Source: Hoeflea phototrophica DFL-43
GTDB lineage: Bacteria > Pseudomonadota > Alphaproteobacteria > Rhizobiales > Rhizobiaceae
NCBI RefSeq assembly: GCF_000154705.2
Contig: NZ_CM002917.1
Coordinates: 4,125,353-4,189,352, forward strand
DNA length: 64,000 nt
Direction of reading: 5' to 3'
The translations under genes and the position numbers were made by a program. Shown piece after piece: positions 30,582-39,128 of this stretch; the first letter of the stretch is position 1; the number at the start of each line of letters is the position of its first letter. The notes beneath the pieces are model-generated. The model made no database searches and was not told the origin of the DNA. It worked only from the letters and a program-made list of their open reading frames with translations.

Positions 30582-31510
30582 ACAGGTGCTCCAAGCACTT
30601 CGAGCACCTTGTCAGCAATCAGATGGCTGACACGCTCATTGGATTCTTCAGTCACACCCGCAATATGCGGGGTCAGGATCAGATTGGACAACCCGACAAA
30701 TTTCGCACCCTGATCAGCACTCAGCGGTTCGCTTTCGAACACATCAAGCGCCGCGCCGCCAATCCGTCCGTCCGTCAGGGCTTCCGCCAGAGCCGCCTCG
30801 TCTACGATGCCACCGCGCGCCGCATTGACCAGGACCGCATCCGGTTTCATTTTGCCGAGCGCATCCGCATTGACCATGTTGCGCGTGGCTTCGGTCAGCG
30901 GCGTGTGCAAGGAGATCACATCTCCAAGCTCGAGCACCGCATCGAGCGACACATTGCGCGTGATCTGCCAGCCTGGATGGTCGGCCGCGAGATAGGGATC
31001 ATAGGCAACGATGGTCATGCCCATCATGTGCGCACGCCATGCCACTTCCCGGGCGATTGACCCGTAGCCGACAAGTCCGATGGTCTTGCCGGCAAGCTCC
31101 CGCCCCATCATTGATTGGCGTGGCCAGGCCCCGCCGGCAACCTCGGAGGAACGTAGCCAGGCGCCGCGAAACAGCATCAACGCGGCCGTGATAACATACT
31201 CCGCTACCGACAGATCATTGGCACCGGTGGCAGGAATGACCCGGATCGAGCGCGTCCGGCAGGCCTCCACGTCGATATTGTCGAGCCCGACACCAAGCCG
31301 GCCAACCACCTTGAGCTTGGGGCCCATGCCGATCAGCGCCTCACGCACCTGGGTGCGGTTGCGGACGATCAGGGCCTTCGCCGAAGCCAGGTGGCCATGC
31401 AGGGCAGCCGGATCATCCACCAGCTTTGAATCATAAAGCGTGTCATAGGATTGAGAGAGGCGGCTCACTGCCGCCTCGTCCATGAATTCGGTGATGACGA
31501 TATCTGCCAT
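30578..31510 (-). CDS. slcC: (S)-sulfolactate dehydrogenase, SlcC-like
   Basis: 310 residues of the D-2-hydroxyacid dehydrogenase (SerA-like) family. The NAD-binding GLVGYGSIAREVAWRAHMMGMTIVAYDP, the catalytic Arg in LVNAARGGIVDEAALAEAL, the Glu in FESEPL and the His in LTPHIAGVTEESNERV are all present. SlcC oxidises (S)-sulfolactate to sulfopyruvate. It lies 30 bases after suyB and overlaps comC, the same gene set known from sulfolactate-degrading bacteria. A general phosphoglycerate or hydroxypyruvate dehydrogenase would be the alternative if context were ignored. Confidence 0.82.
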   Translation of the reverse strand: MADIVITEFMDEAAVSRLSQSYDTLYDSKLVDDPAALHGHLASAKALIVRNRTQVREALIGMGPKLKVVGRLGVGLDNIDVEACRTRSIRVIPATGANDLSVAEYVITAALMLFRGAWLRSSEVAGGAWPRQSMMGRELAGKTIGLVGYGSIAREVAWRAHMMGMTIVAYDPYLAADHPGWQITRNVSLDAVLELGDVISLHTPLTEATRNMVNADALGKMKPDAVLVNAARGGIVDEAALAEALTDGRIGGAALDVFESEPLSADQGAKFVGLSNLILTPHIAGVTEESNERVSHLIADKVLEVLGAPV

Positions 31511-31540
31511 GACTTGGTTCTCTCTTCTCCCGGCTCGTGC

Positions 31541-32722
31541 TTACGCCGAGCGATAGAGCTTTGTCATTGAGAACTCTCTGTGACCGAGTGCTTCGGCTGC
31601 GGTTGCGCGGCCGTTGGAGGTGCGCACGATCATCTCGATGAGGGCGTCGCCGGCCTCGTCGATGGTCATTTCGCGGGTCAGCACGCCAGTCACGTCAACA
31701 TCGATATGCTCGCTCATGGTCCTGAGCGTGCGCGGGTTGCCCGAGATCTTGACCACCGGCACGATCGGATTGCCCACCACGTTGCCCTGACCGGTCGGGA
31801 ACGTGTGGATCACCGCACCGCCCGCCGCCATCAGCGTCACGCACTCGGCAGCCGCCGAGGACGAATCCATGAAGTAGAGCCCGTTGCCCGATTTGGGCTC
31901 TTCGGCCGGATCGAGGATATCGATGAATTGCGACGTCCGGCCGATCTTCTCGAGATTGCCCAGCGCCTTCTCCTCGATCGTCGTCAGGCCGCCCTCGATA
32001 TTGCCCTTGGTCGGCTGGCTGTCGGACAAATCATCGGTCTGATGCGCGAAGATGACGTCGTCCTGATAGGCCTTCCACATCTTGTACCAGCGCGCGCCGA
32101 CCTCCTCGTTGATCGCCCGCTTCTGGCAGATGTGCTCGGCGCCGGTGATCTCCGAAGTCTCGCCGAAGAACCCGGTGATGCCCTCGGGCAACAGCTTGTC
32201 ATACATGTTGCCCACCGTCGGGCAGGAGCTCAGACCCGTCGTCGTGTCGCTCTCGCCGCACTTGGTCGAGACCCATAGCTCCGAGATCGAGCATTCCTCG
32301 CGCTGCATCTCGGTGGCATGGTGCACGAATTCCTTGGCCTTCCAGCCCGCCGCGCGGATGGTCTCGAAATCGCCCTTCTGCTCGATCGAGAATTCGGCGA
32401 CCGGCTTGCCCGTCGCACGAATGCCGTCGGCGATCCGCTTGGTCCAGCCCGGCTCGATGCCGATCACCACCACGGCCGCAACATTGGGGTTGGCACCCGT
32501 GCCGATGATGGTGCGGAAGTGAACCTCGAGATCCTCGCCGAACTGCAGCCGCCCATAGGCGTGCGGGATCGCCATCGTGCCCTTGACGTTGTTGGCAACC
32601 GCCTCGCAGGCCGCATTCGAGATGTCGTCGACCGGCAGGATGATCACGTGGTTGCGCACGCCCACACGCCCGTTCTCGCGCCGGTAGCCCATGAATGTCA
32701 TGTTGGAATATTTCGATGCCAT
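31541..32722 (-). CDS. suyB: (2R)-sulfolactate sulfo-lyase subunit beta
   Basis: 393 residues of the UxaA/altronate-dehydratase C-terminal family. The N-terminus ([29 protein letters not shown]) and segments [55 protein letters not shown] and the tail [17 protein letters not shown] agree closely with my memory of SuyB from sulfolactate users. With SuyA it eliminates sulfite from (R)-sulfolactate, giving pyruvate. The three cysteines in CGES/SSCP and EHIC are probable iron ligands as in related dehydratases. Only 11 bases separate it from suyA. Confidence 0.92.
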   Translation of the reverse strand: MASKYSNMTFMGYRRENGRVGVRNHVIILPVDDISNAACEAVANNVKGTMAIPHAYGRLQFGEDLEVHFRTIIGTGANPNVAAVVVIGIEPGWTKRIADGIRATGKPVAEFSIEQKGDFETIRAAGWKAKEFVHHATEMQREECSISELWVSTKCGESDTTTGLSSCPTVGNMYDKLLPEGITGFFGETSEITGAEHICQKRAINEEVGARWYKMWKAYQDDVIFAHQTDDLSDSQPTKGNIEGGLTTIEEKALGNLEKIGRTSQFIDILDPAEEPKSGNGLYFMDSSSAAAECVTLMAAGGAVIHTFPTGQGNVVGNPIVPVVKISGNPRTLRTMSEHIDVDVTGVLTREMTIDEAGDALIEMIVRTSNGRATAAEALGHREFSMTKLYRSA

Positions 32723-32733
32723 GATGAGAGCTC

Positions 32734-33021
32734 CTACCAGCGCTTGGTCTTGAGATTGTGGGTGTGGACGTGACCGCCCTTCTCGACGTCGGCGACAAAC
32801 TTGCCGATGTCCTCGCCATATTTGATCGCCGTGTCGCCCGACTTGATGTCAGACAGCGCGATCTTGTGGCCGATCGGAACATCAGCCTTCGAGACAAGCT
32901 CGAAGCTCGAATTGTCGTGCGTGACAACGCAAAGCATCTTCGTCCCGGCCGTCAGACCCTCAACGACAACAACGCCGACATTGTCCTTGTCTTCATGTAC
33001 CAATAAATGGGGGGTGGTCAC
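32734..33021 (-). CDS. suyA: (2R)-sulfolactate sulfo-lyase subunit alpha
   Basis: 95 residues, a stand-alone SAF domain (the N-terminal part of UxaA-type dehydratases): [18 protein letters not shown], then [47 protein letters not shown]. It forms the small subunit of sulfolactate sulfo-lyase. First gene of the suyA-suyB-slcC-comC operon; the 14-bp operator lies 51 bases upstream of the ATG, shared with the divergent regulator gene. Confidence 0.92.
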   Translation of the reverse strand: MTTPHLLVHEDKDNVGVVVVEGLTAGTKMLCVVTHDNSSFELVSKADVPIGHKIALSDIKSGDTAIKYGEDIGKFVADVEKGGHVHTHNLKTKRW

Positions 33022-33072
33022 AGCGGTCCTCCAATGTGGAAAAATGGCAAATTCACTCTGCCCGATGGACAG

Positions 33073-33086
33073 GTCTTATATAAGAT
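33073..33086. promoter_or_regulatory. Operator site 1 of the sulfonate regulon
   Basis: GTCTTATATAAGAT, matching 13 of 14 positions of the perfect palindrome GTCTTATATAAGAC seen at three other sites. It sits between suyA (ATG 33021) and the GntR gene (ATG 33145 or 33127). It is followed at once by an extra half-site-like ATAAGAT. The TATATAAG core could also overlap a -10 element. Confidence 0.75.
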
Positions 33087-33144
33087 ATAAGATACGGGGA
33101 TCCGGAAAAGTCAACCGGCACCGGGTATGGAAAAAGGGACCAAG

Positions 33145-33888
33145 ATGGCTGATCCGGCCGATACGGAAGTGAACGAAGAGATTGGCTTCAAGCCGCTCTA
33201 TGCACAGGTTCGCGAACGGCTGATGCGCCGCCTTGTCAGTGGCGAATGGATGCCGGGAATGCTGCTCCCGAGCGAGATCGAACTGGCTCGTCAGCTCAGT
33301 GTCAGCCAGGGCACGGTGCGCAAAGCGCTCGATTCCATGACCGCGGACAATCTGGTTATCCGCCGCCAGGGCCGCGGCACCTATGTCGCAGAACCGGAAG
33401 AGAGCCGGATTCTGTTCCAGTTCTTCCGCCTGACGCCGGACAATGGTGCAGCAAGTTTTCCAGATTCCCGGGTTGTAAGCACAGGACACGCCAAGCCAAC
33501 ACACACGGAAATCGAAAATCTCCGGCTTGCAGAGGGCGAGCAGGTGTTCCGGATCGAGCGCATTCGCATGCTTTCCGATCAGCCGATCCTGATCGAGACC
33601 ATCACGTTGCCCGCGAGCCGCTTTCCCGATTTCGATCATCTGACCATCATTCCAAACAATCTCTACCGGCTCTATTCCGAGCGCTGGGGCATCACCATCG
33701 GCAGTGCCGAGGAGCGACTCAAGGCCATCGCCGCCAGCTCCCGCGATGCCAAGAGGCTTGGCTGCAACGAAGGCGAAGCTCTGCTTCTGATCAGCCGCGT
33801 GGCCAAGGATCTCGAGGAGCGGCCGGTTGAATTGCGCTGGTCACGCTGCATTTCCCGTGACATCCATTACGCAGTCAATCTGCGCTGA
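33145..33888 (+). CDS. GntR/HutC-family transcriptional regulator with UTRA domain
   Basis: 247 residues. N-terminal GntR winged helix (about residues 10-75: PLYAQVRERLMRRLVSGEWMPG, LPSEIELARQLSVSQGTVRKALD, RRQGRGTYV) and a C-terminal UTRA ligand-binding domain (about 95-240). ATG 33145 is chosen for its GGGA; ATG 33127 would add six residues. Divergent from suyA with a palindromic operator between them, so it probably represses suyAB and its own gene and, through identical sites at 39055, 42308 and 44335, the kinase-aldolase and TRAP genes. A sulfonated or phosphorylated intermediate is the likely effector (inference). Confidence 0.9.
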   Translation: MADPADTEVNEEIGFKPLYAQVRERLMRRLVSGEWMPGMLLPSEIELARQLSVSQGTVRKALDSMTADNLVIRRQGRGTYVAEPEESRILFQFFRLTPDNGAASFPDSRVVSTGHAKPTHTEIENLRLAEGEQVFRIERIRMLSDQPILIETITLPASRFPDFDHLTIIPNNLYRLYSERWGITIGSAEERLKAIAASSRDAKRLGCNEGEALLLISRVAKDLEERPVELRWSRCISRDIHYAVNLR

Positions 33889-33893
33889 TACCC

Positions 33894-34979
33894 CTACAAA
33901 ACCACGACCTCACCGGTCCTGGCTGAGTGCTCGGCAGCAAGGCCGATCCGGACGGACTTCAAACCGTCTTCCAGTGTAACCTCAGGCACTCCGCCATCGC
34001 GGACCATGGCAAAGAACTTCTGGTGCTGGAAGAAGGTCGAACCGTGATGATCGCCAGCCGCCAGAATTGTATGATCGACCTCGATGGTCTCCCGCTGTTC
34101 GACTTTGCTGGTCCGGGGCGAAAGCACAAACTCGGACGCCCGTTCGGCGCCATCGGGCGAAAACCGTGCAGGCCCCGGCACCAGCGCCTCGGCCTTGGCA
34201 CTGTCACCGATCACCGAAATCGCCTCCTGCCACTGCGAGCCTTCCGCAAACATGCACAATTCGAGCATGCCGCGCACTCCATTGTCGAAGTCGACGATAA
34301 CAAACCCATTGTCGAGAATATCGGGTGTGCGACCGTCATGATGCTCGTCGCGAAAATTGACGTCAGCAGCACCCGAGGCATAGACCCGGATCGGTTCTGC
34401 CTTTGCAATCAACCGCATCAGATCGAAGAAATGGCAGCATTTCTCCACCATTGTCCCTCCGGTCTTCTCGTTGAACCGGTTCCAGTCACCAACCTTTTTA
34501 AGGAACGGAAACCGGTGCTCGCGGATAGAAATCATCCGCACAGGACCGGTCTCGCCCAAACTCGTGGCTTGCAGCAGCCGCTCCACCGGCGGCATGTAGC
34601 GATATTCCATCGCCACCCAGACCGGCGCTGCCCGCTGCGCCGCCATTGCCAGGATCTCCTCGCAATCAGGCAGCGTGGTGCACAACGGCTTTTCCACCAG
34701 GATCGGAAGATCGGCCGGCAGAACATCAAGGAGCACCTGGTGATGCAGATGATTGGGAGCTGCGATCACCAGAGCGTCACACAGCCCCGCAGCCATCAAC
34801 TCCCCATAGGTCGTGAATGCCTTGCAACCATGACCCGCGAGTACCGCCGCCTGATTGCGCATTCCATCATCCGGATCGCAAACTGCGGTCACCCGCGCAC
34901 CGTTGATCAGTCCGATATTGCGAATATGTTCCTGCCCCATCATGCCTGAGCCGATGATGGCGTATCTGATCTCTGTCAT
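33894..34979 (-). CDS. Gfo/Idh/MocA-family protein; candidate NAD-dependent sulfoquinovosidase
   Basis: 361 residues. Rossmann domain with GSGMMGQEH (residues 10-18), the family signature VEKPLC (Glu96-Lys97-Pro98) and a C-terminal alpha/beta domain with GGTMVEKCCHFFDLMRL (His183, Asp186). Family members are NAD(P)-dependent sugar dehydrogenases or, in GH4/109/188-like cases, NAD-dependent glycosidases. NAD-dependent sulfoquinovosidases (GH188) belong to this fold and sit in sulfoquinovose clusters, so that role is plausible here; a sugar or inositol dehydrogenase is the alternative. Forms a minus-strand pair with the isomerase-like gene 28 bases upstream. Confidence 0.75.
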   Translation of the reverse strand: MTEIRYAIIGSGMMGQEHIRNIGLINGARVTAVCDPDDGMRNQAAVLAGHGCKAFTTYGELMAAGLCDALVIAAPNHLHHQVLLDVLPADLPILVEKPLCTTLPDCEEILAMAAQRAAPVWVAMEYRYMPPVERLLQATSLGETGPVRMISIREHRFPFLKKVGDWNRFNEKTGGTMVEKCCHFFDLMRLIAKAEPIRVYASGAADVNFRDEHHDGRTPDILDNGFVIVDFDNGVRGMLELCMFAEGSQWQEAISVIGDSAKAEALVPGPARFSPDGAERASEFVLSPRTSKVEQRETIEVDHTILAAGDHHGSTFFQHQKFFAMVRDGGVPEVTLEDGLKSVRIGLAAEHSARTGEVVVL

Positions 34980-35007
34980 GGGGTGGCCCGCAGTTTCAAC
35001 GCTGTGA

Positions 35008-36396
35008 TCATAGATGAATGACCGGAAGACCGGCGGCCACGGCGAAGCTTTCTAGCGCTGCGACATGATCGCCATAGGCGAGCGCCATGTGATGCTCGAG
35101 CCCGCTGTTGATGACCCCGGCCAGAACCTCGTGCGCCGGGCGCTCGAACCGTACAACGCCTGATGTGCCGGTGAATGCCTTGTCGCGCTTGAGCATCTCG
35201 CCCCGCGCCAGGATCAGGCTCTGCACGCCCTGCGCCTGGCTCAATCGCACAAAGGTCACCGGGCCGGGCTTCAGGGGAAACTCAAACAACAGCGGCATCT
35301 TGCGATTGGTGTGAATGGTCGCCTCTTTGACAGCATCCGGATCAGCCATGGACAAGGGTGCCTGGCCGCAATGCCAGACCACGGCGGAATTGTCACTCAC
35401 GTCGATATCGACCAGATCGGCCAGAAACACCGGCGCGCCGCTCGCAGCCTGCAGCAGCAACTGCGTCGCAGCACCATAGACGTCCGCCTCGCAGGCACAG
35501 GGCGTGCGCGCCTCGCCCATCATCGCAACCGGCCCGCAAACCGCGCCGCCATATTCGGTGAAAGTTTCGGGCCAGCAACGGATTGCAAAGGCATCAAACC
35601 CGCCCTCGGCCTTGATGCCGTCAAGCGCCAGCTTCAGGCGAAGCGAACGATCAAGTTCCGGCTGATCGACCTGGTCGAGGCCCGAAACCATTTGATCTGC
35701 AGCCTGGCGCAGCTCATCCGCCGCCTTGGAAGGGGCAGCATGGGCCCGGTCGAACAGATCGGAAAGATCGAACCCCCTCACAGTGAGACCAGTCAATGCC
35801 TGAAGCCGGTCCGGCTTATAGGCGCAGGTGTCAAACCCGTCTGGATGCTCGCCAATCCGGGCAATGCTTTTGCTTTTCAGTTGGTCAAGCAGCGCCGTAC
35901 CGGCTGCGGGATCAGCATCCGACTCCGCGGGTTGCATTGGATGGACCATCGGCGTTGCGCCGAACAGCGTGTCCAGAGGGCCCTCGCCCGGTGCGGCATA
36001 ACGCCACGAAAACAGCCGCCCGCGCAGAGACAATGCATGCGAGGCAAGATTGAGGCCGCAAAAGGCATTGAGCCGGAGACGCCCGCCAAGCCGAGGCTCG
36101 GGAACCGCCCAGATCGCCAGTGGCTGTTCGAAGCTATCCGCAATCCTGCAAGTCATCACCGCGTCGGTGAAAGTGACCTGCAAAATCAGGATTCGATCAG
36201 GCATTTGAACCTTGATGTCGGCCATTGCCGCTTCCGCGGCTGCCGCGTCCATCAGAAGAGTTGGCGCCCCAACAAGGGTGTGGCCAGAGGCCTCGAGGTC
36301 ACGCCACATCCCCGACAGCATCTCTTCGGCAAAGGGGACATCGAAGGTCGGCCGCCCAAGCGGCAGCACGCCAATTGTCAGAGTTTCAGATGACAT
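35008..36396 (-). CDS. L-fucose/L-arabinose isomerase-fold protein; candidate sulfoquinovose isomerase
   Basis: 462 residues. The C-terminal half carries the isomerase-family pattern: RCWPETFTEYGGAVCGPVAMMGEARTPCACEADVYGA (Glu303, Asp305 as candidate metal ligands), FLADLVDID (Asp327, Asp330, Asp332), HCGQAPL, and a C-terminal LEHHMALAYGDH. Such enzymes interconvert aldoses and ketoses with a divalent metal. Sulfo-EMP variants are known that use a member of this family, instead of YihS, to turn sulfoquinovose into sulfofructose. Neighbouring kinase, aldolase and Gfo/Idh genes support the guess; the biochemical substrate is inferred. No operator palindrome is seen upstream. Confidence 0.68.
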   Translation of the reverse strand: MSSETLTIGVLPLGRPTFDVPFAEEMLSGMWRDLEASGHTLVGAPTLLMDAAAAEAAMADIKVQMPDRILILQVTFTDAVMTCRIADSFEQPLAIWAVPEPRLGGRLRLNAFCGLNLASHALSLRGRLFSWRYAAPGEGPLDTLFGATPMVHPMQPAESDADPAAGTALLDQLKSKSIARIGEHPDGFDTCAYKPDRLQALTGLTVRGFDLSDLFDRAHAAPSKAADELRQAADQMVSGLDQVDQPELDRSLRLKLALDGIKAEGGFDAFAIRCWPETFTEYGGAVCGPVAMMGEARTPCACEADVYGAATQLLLQAASGAPVFLADLVDIDVSDNSAVVWHCGQAPLSMADPDAVKEATIHTNRKMPLLFEFPLKPGPVTFVRLSQAQGVQSLILARGEMLKRDKAFTGTSGVVRFERPAHEVLAGVINSGLEHHMALAYGDHVAALESFAVAAGLPVIHL

Positions 36397-36442
36397 CGGC
36401 CTGCCCCCTTACATCACCGGCTAAAAACACTAGATTGCGGTC

Positions 36443-37033
36443 ATGACAGCAATCTTCAAACGCAGGGCCTTGGCCCTTGTTCTTGCAGTGGCCGTTATGG
36501 TCATTGTCCCGTCCGCGCAAAGCTCTGCCACCGAGGCCGCCTGGGCCCGCCTGGCGCAGGGCGGCTACACCATCCTGCTTGGATTTTCGCGCACCCCTGG
36601 TGGTGGCGAACCGCTGAGGCCGGATCTTGGCGATTGCGAAAACCGCAACAGCCTGAGCGACCGGGGCATTCAGGAATCCCGCCGCATAGGCATGCGCTTT
36701 GCCGCGCGCGCTGTTTCGATCAACTCGGTCTATGCCGGAGAGTTCTGCCGCGCATTGCAAACCGCCGAACTCGCTTTCGGACGCCGGGATGTCGAGACCA
36801 AGCCCTACCTCAACTCGATTGTCGGCGGCGCGGATCCCGGCCTTATCCCGGCTGAGCTGATCACAGCGGTTGAAGAGTTCAACGGTGCCGGCAACCTGTT
36901 GATGGTCACCCATCCGGTGCTCATCAAGGCCATTTCCGGCACCACCCCGCGTGAAGGTGAGGCCATCATCATCGCGCCGGGCGAAAACCCCGGCGACAAG
37001 CCGCGCGTCATCAACCGTCTGCTTCTCGATTAG
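36443..37033 (+). CDS. Exported histidine-phosphatase-like protein with altered catalytic motif
   Basis: 196 residues with a signal peptide (ALALVLAVAVMVIVPSAQSSA). The fold of histidine phosphatases is visible: DCENRNSLSDRGIQESRRIGMRF, YAGEFCRALQTAELAF and LLMVTHPVLIKAISG. However, the N-terminal catalytic RHG/RHA motif, expected after YTILL, reads FSRTPGGGEP, so the phospho-accepting His seems to be missing; the second His (VTHP) remains. It may be inactive or have a different role. It is on the opposite strand between the isomerase and aldolase genes, starting 46 bases from the isomerase ATG. Confidence 0.75.
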   Translation: MTAIFKRRALALVLAVAVMVIVPSAQSSATEAAWARLAQGGYTILLGFSRTPGGGEPLRPDLGDCENRNSLSDRGIQESRRIGMRFAARAVSINSVYAGEFCRALQTAELAFGRRDVETKPYLNSIVGGADPGLIPAELITAVEEFNGAGNLLMVTHPVLIKAISGTTPREGEAIIIAPGENPGDKPRVINRLLLD

Positions 37034-37047
37034 CGCACGCCGTTGCA

Positions 37048-38082
37048 TCAGCCAAAATCGCTGTAGCTGTGGCGGAAACTCTGATCCGCGGGCGCGAAAA
37101 GCGCGCCTTCAGGACCGAACACCGGGTGCTTGTCCCAGCGCGTGGCCGCCTGGTCCGTGAGCGCATTGAGATCACGCATATAGTCAACGGACCCGGTTTC
37201 GAGTCCGCTGCGCATGGCGTCCCAATCCGGATAGTGCCCGAACGCTTCGAGCCAGATCGCACGGCCCGCAAGATAGCCCGAGGCCCCGGCACGGTAGGCA
37301 TGGGCGAGAATGTTGCGGAAATCAGCCTTGCCGGCACCCGCCGACAACATCACCCAGGGCCGCCCTGCCAGCCGGCCCATCTCGTCAAAGGCCGCCTGAA
37401 CCTTGGCATCCCCACCCTCGGGAACGTCTTTGGCGGCAACCGGGCTTTCGAGCTTGAACACATCAATGCCGAAATCCGGATGGGCAAAATCCGCCACCGA
37501 TTGCAGCACGTGGTCTGTGCGCTTGCCGGTCATCTCGACATAGTCTGTGGTCTGATGCGCATCATCCTTGAGCGGATAGACCAGCAACTCGAACAGGAAC
37601 GGAATGTCGTAACGCGCACAGGCTTCGCCGATGCGCTTGGTGAAGTCCTTCTGCTTGTCATTGATGTGTTTCGGCGCATCAGGCCGGTACCAGGTCAGAA
37701 CCTTGACCGCATCACCGCCCATCCGCTTGATCTTGGCCACAGACCAGTCGTCGATCTCGCTCGACAGCCGGCCATCTTCCGTTTCCTCAAAGATCGAATC
37801 CTCGAGCGTGACGATCAGGCCTTTGGTCGGTGACAGCTTGCCAATGCCCTTCGGGATTGCAAAATGCGGATCGAGCAGCATTGCCGAAGACTGGTCCTGC
37901 AAAGTCTCGACCAGCAAGGCCTTGAACCCGGCCACATCTTCCCAGGGTGCCTCGGCAGTCCCATGATGCTTGGCGATCGGCCCCTTGATCGGCGGCCGTT
38001 GGTCAACAGCCGTCATCTTGAACAAGCCACCCGCATCGGCCATCCGCCGCATGCCCCACAATTTGCCAGCACTTAGCTGCAT
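37048..38082 (-). CDS. Class I aldolase, LacD/YihT family; candidate sulfofructose-phosphate aldolase
   Basis: 344 residues from ATG 38082 (AGAGG upstream), overlapping the kinase stop by 10 bases. TIM-barrel class I aldolase related to tagatose-1,6-bisphosphate aldolase LacD and YihT: MTAVDQRPPIK, LLDPHFAIP, DAVKVLTWYRPD, FLFELLVYP and GIDVFKLESPV with the predicted Schiff-base Lys210. In sulfoglycolysis YihT-type enzymes cleave 6-deoxy-6-sulfofructose-1-phosphate into DHAP and sulfolactaldehyde. Coupling to a YihV-like kinase and the sulfonate operator upstream favour that over tagatose metabolism. Confidence 0.82.
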   Translation of the reverse strand: MQLSAGKLWGMRRMADAGGLFKMTAVDQRPPIKGPIAKHHGTAEAPWEDVAGFKALLVETLQDQSSAMLLDPHFAIPKGIGKLSPTKGLIVTLEDSIFEETEDGRLSSEIDDWSVAKIKRMGGDAVKVLTWYRPDAPKHINDKQKDFTKRIGEACARYDIPFLFELLVYPLKDDAHQTTDYVEMTGKRTDHVLQSVADFAHPDFGIDVFKLESPVAAKDVPEGGDAKVQAAFDEMGRLAGRPWVMLSAGAGKADFRNILAHAYRAGASGYLAGRAIWLEAFGHYPDWDAMRSGLETGSVDYMRDLNALTDQAATRWDKHPVFGPEGALFAPADQSFRHSYSDFG

Positions 38083-38978
38083 GTCATCGCCTCTTTCATG
38101 AAATTTTCGGCTTCGCTTCGCCGCGGATATCCGGCACGGCCATTGGATCTGGTGCATTTGAGGGCCGCCGCCGAATTGGCAAAACGGATCGCCGGAGCCG
38201 GCTGCATCTTCTCGCCCAGTGCAAGCGCAAAGGCGCCGTGCCAGACATCGCCAGCGCCAAGCGTATCCACGGCCTCTATCTGATAGGCAGGCTCGAAACC
38301 CGATGCTTGTCCATGGATCCAGAACACGCCCCTTGCACCGTCGGTCACACAGACAAAGGCGCGAGTCTCACACGCCACCGCGTCCAGCGCAGCGTCGAGA
38401 TCGCCATGCCCGGCCCAGTCTCGAAGCCCTTGCGCGGAAAACGCCAGATGGCTCGCCAGCCTCAGTGCTTCTTCCGCGTCCATGACCGGCGCTTCTGCGT
38501 CAAGCACACCCGGCACCCCGCGCTCCCGTGCTGTGCGCATCAGCGCCGCCGCACCTTCGGGCCAGCGCGTATCAGCCAATGCCGCATCGAAATGATTTGG
38601 AAGAGCTGCGATCAGCCAGTCCGCATCCATCGGCAGGGTATGGTCGCGAAAATTGACAATCTGACGCTCTCCGCCCTGGTCAACAAGCACCGAGGAAAAG
38701 GAGGAGCGGCACCCCTCGAACCGGTACGCCAGCGCACAATCCACACCATCGGCGTCAAGCCCGGCCACGATCATGTCGCCCACCTGGTCGTCTCCGAGCC
38801 GGGTGGCCAGGAGCGCTTCGCCGCCAAGCCGGGAAACCGCCGCAGCGGCATTCGCCGCGCAGCCACCGCCGGTGATTTGGGCCTCACGCGCCCGGTATTT
38901 CTCTGCCCGGCGCGGCATCTCGTCGACATAGAAGACGAAATCAACCACAGCGAGGCCGGCAGTTACGATCCTGGTCAT
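38073..38978 (-). CDS. PfkB-family sugar kinase; candidate sulfofructose kinase (YihV-like)
   Basis: 301 residues of the ribokinase/PfkB family. N-terminal TAGLAVVDFVFYVDEMPRRAEKYRAREAQITGGGCAANAAAAVSRLGG and the catalytic C-terminal DTLGAGDVWHGAFALAL (base Asp) are clear. YihV phosphorylates 6-deoxy-6-sulfofructose at C1; the same signature GGGCAANAA at the sugar-binding end is consistent. First gene of the kinase-aldolase operon; the perfect palindrome GTCTTATATAAGAC lies 76 bases before its ATG. Fructokinase, tagatose-6-phosphate kinase or KDG kinase remain alternatives on sequence alone. Confidence 0.8.
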   Translation of the reverse strand: MTRIVTAGLAVVDFVFYVDEMPRRAEKYRAREAQITGGGCAANAAAAVSRLGGEALLATRLGDDQVGDMIVAGLDADGVDCALAYRFEGCRSSFSSVLVDQGGERQIVNFRDHTLPMDADWLIAALPNHFDAALADTRWPEGAAALMRTARERGVPGVLDAEAPVMDAEEALRLASHLAFSAQGLRDWAGHGDLDAALDAVACETRAFVCVTDGARGVFWIHGQASGFEPAYQIEAVDTLGAGDVWHGAFALALGEKMQPAPAIRFANSAAALKCTRSNGRAGYPRRSEAENFMKEAMTCS

Positions 38979-39054
38979 GCAGCATCAGTCCCAAGCCTGG
39001 ATGGAGAGTGTGTTTCAGTCTGGCGGAACCCGCCGTTCAAGGTGAGAATATCAA

Positions 39055-39068
39055 GTCTTATATAAGAC
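39055..39068. promoter_or_regulatory. Operator site 2 of the sulfonate regulon
   Basis: GTCTTATATAAGAC, a perfect 14-bp palindrome preceded by AA and followed by the extra half-site ACAAGAC. It lies 76 bases upstream of the kinase start and 61 bases past the stop of the minus-strand cytochrome peroxidase gene, so it belongs to the kinase-aldolase operon. Confidence 0.8.
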
Positions 39069-39128
39069 ACAAGACTCAATTTTCCGGCAGAGTTCGAATC
39101 CGGCAACGGCCAAACGCTTTCCGGGCCA

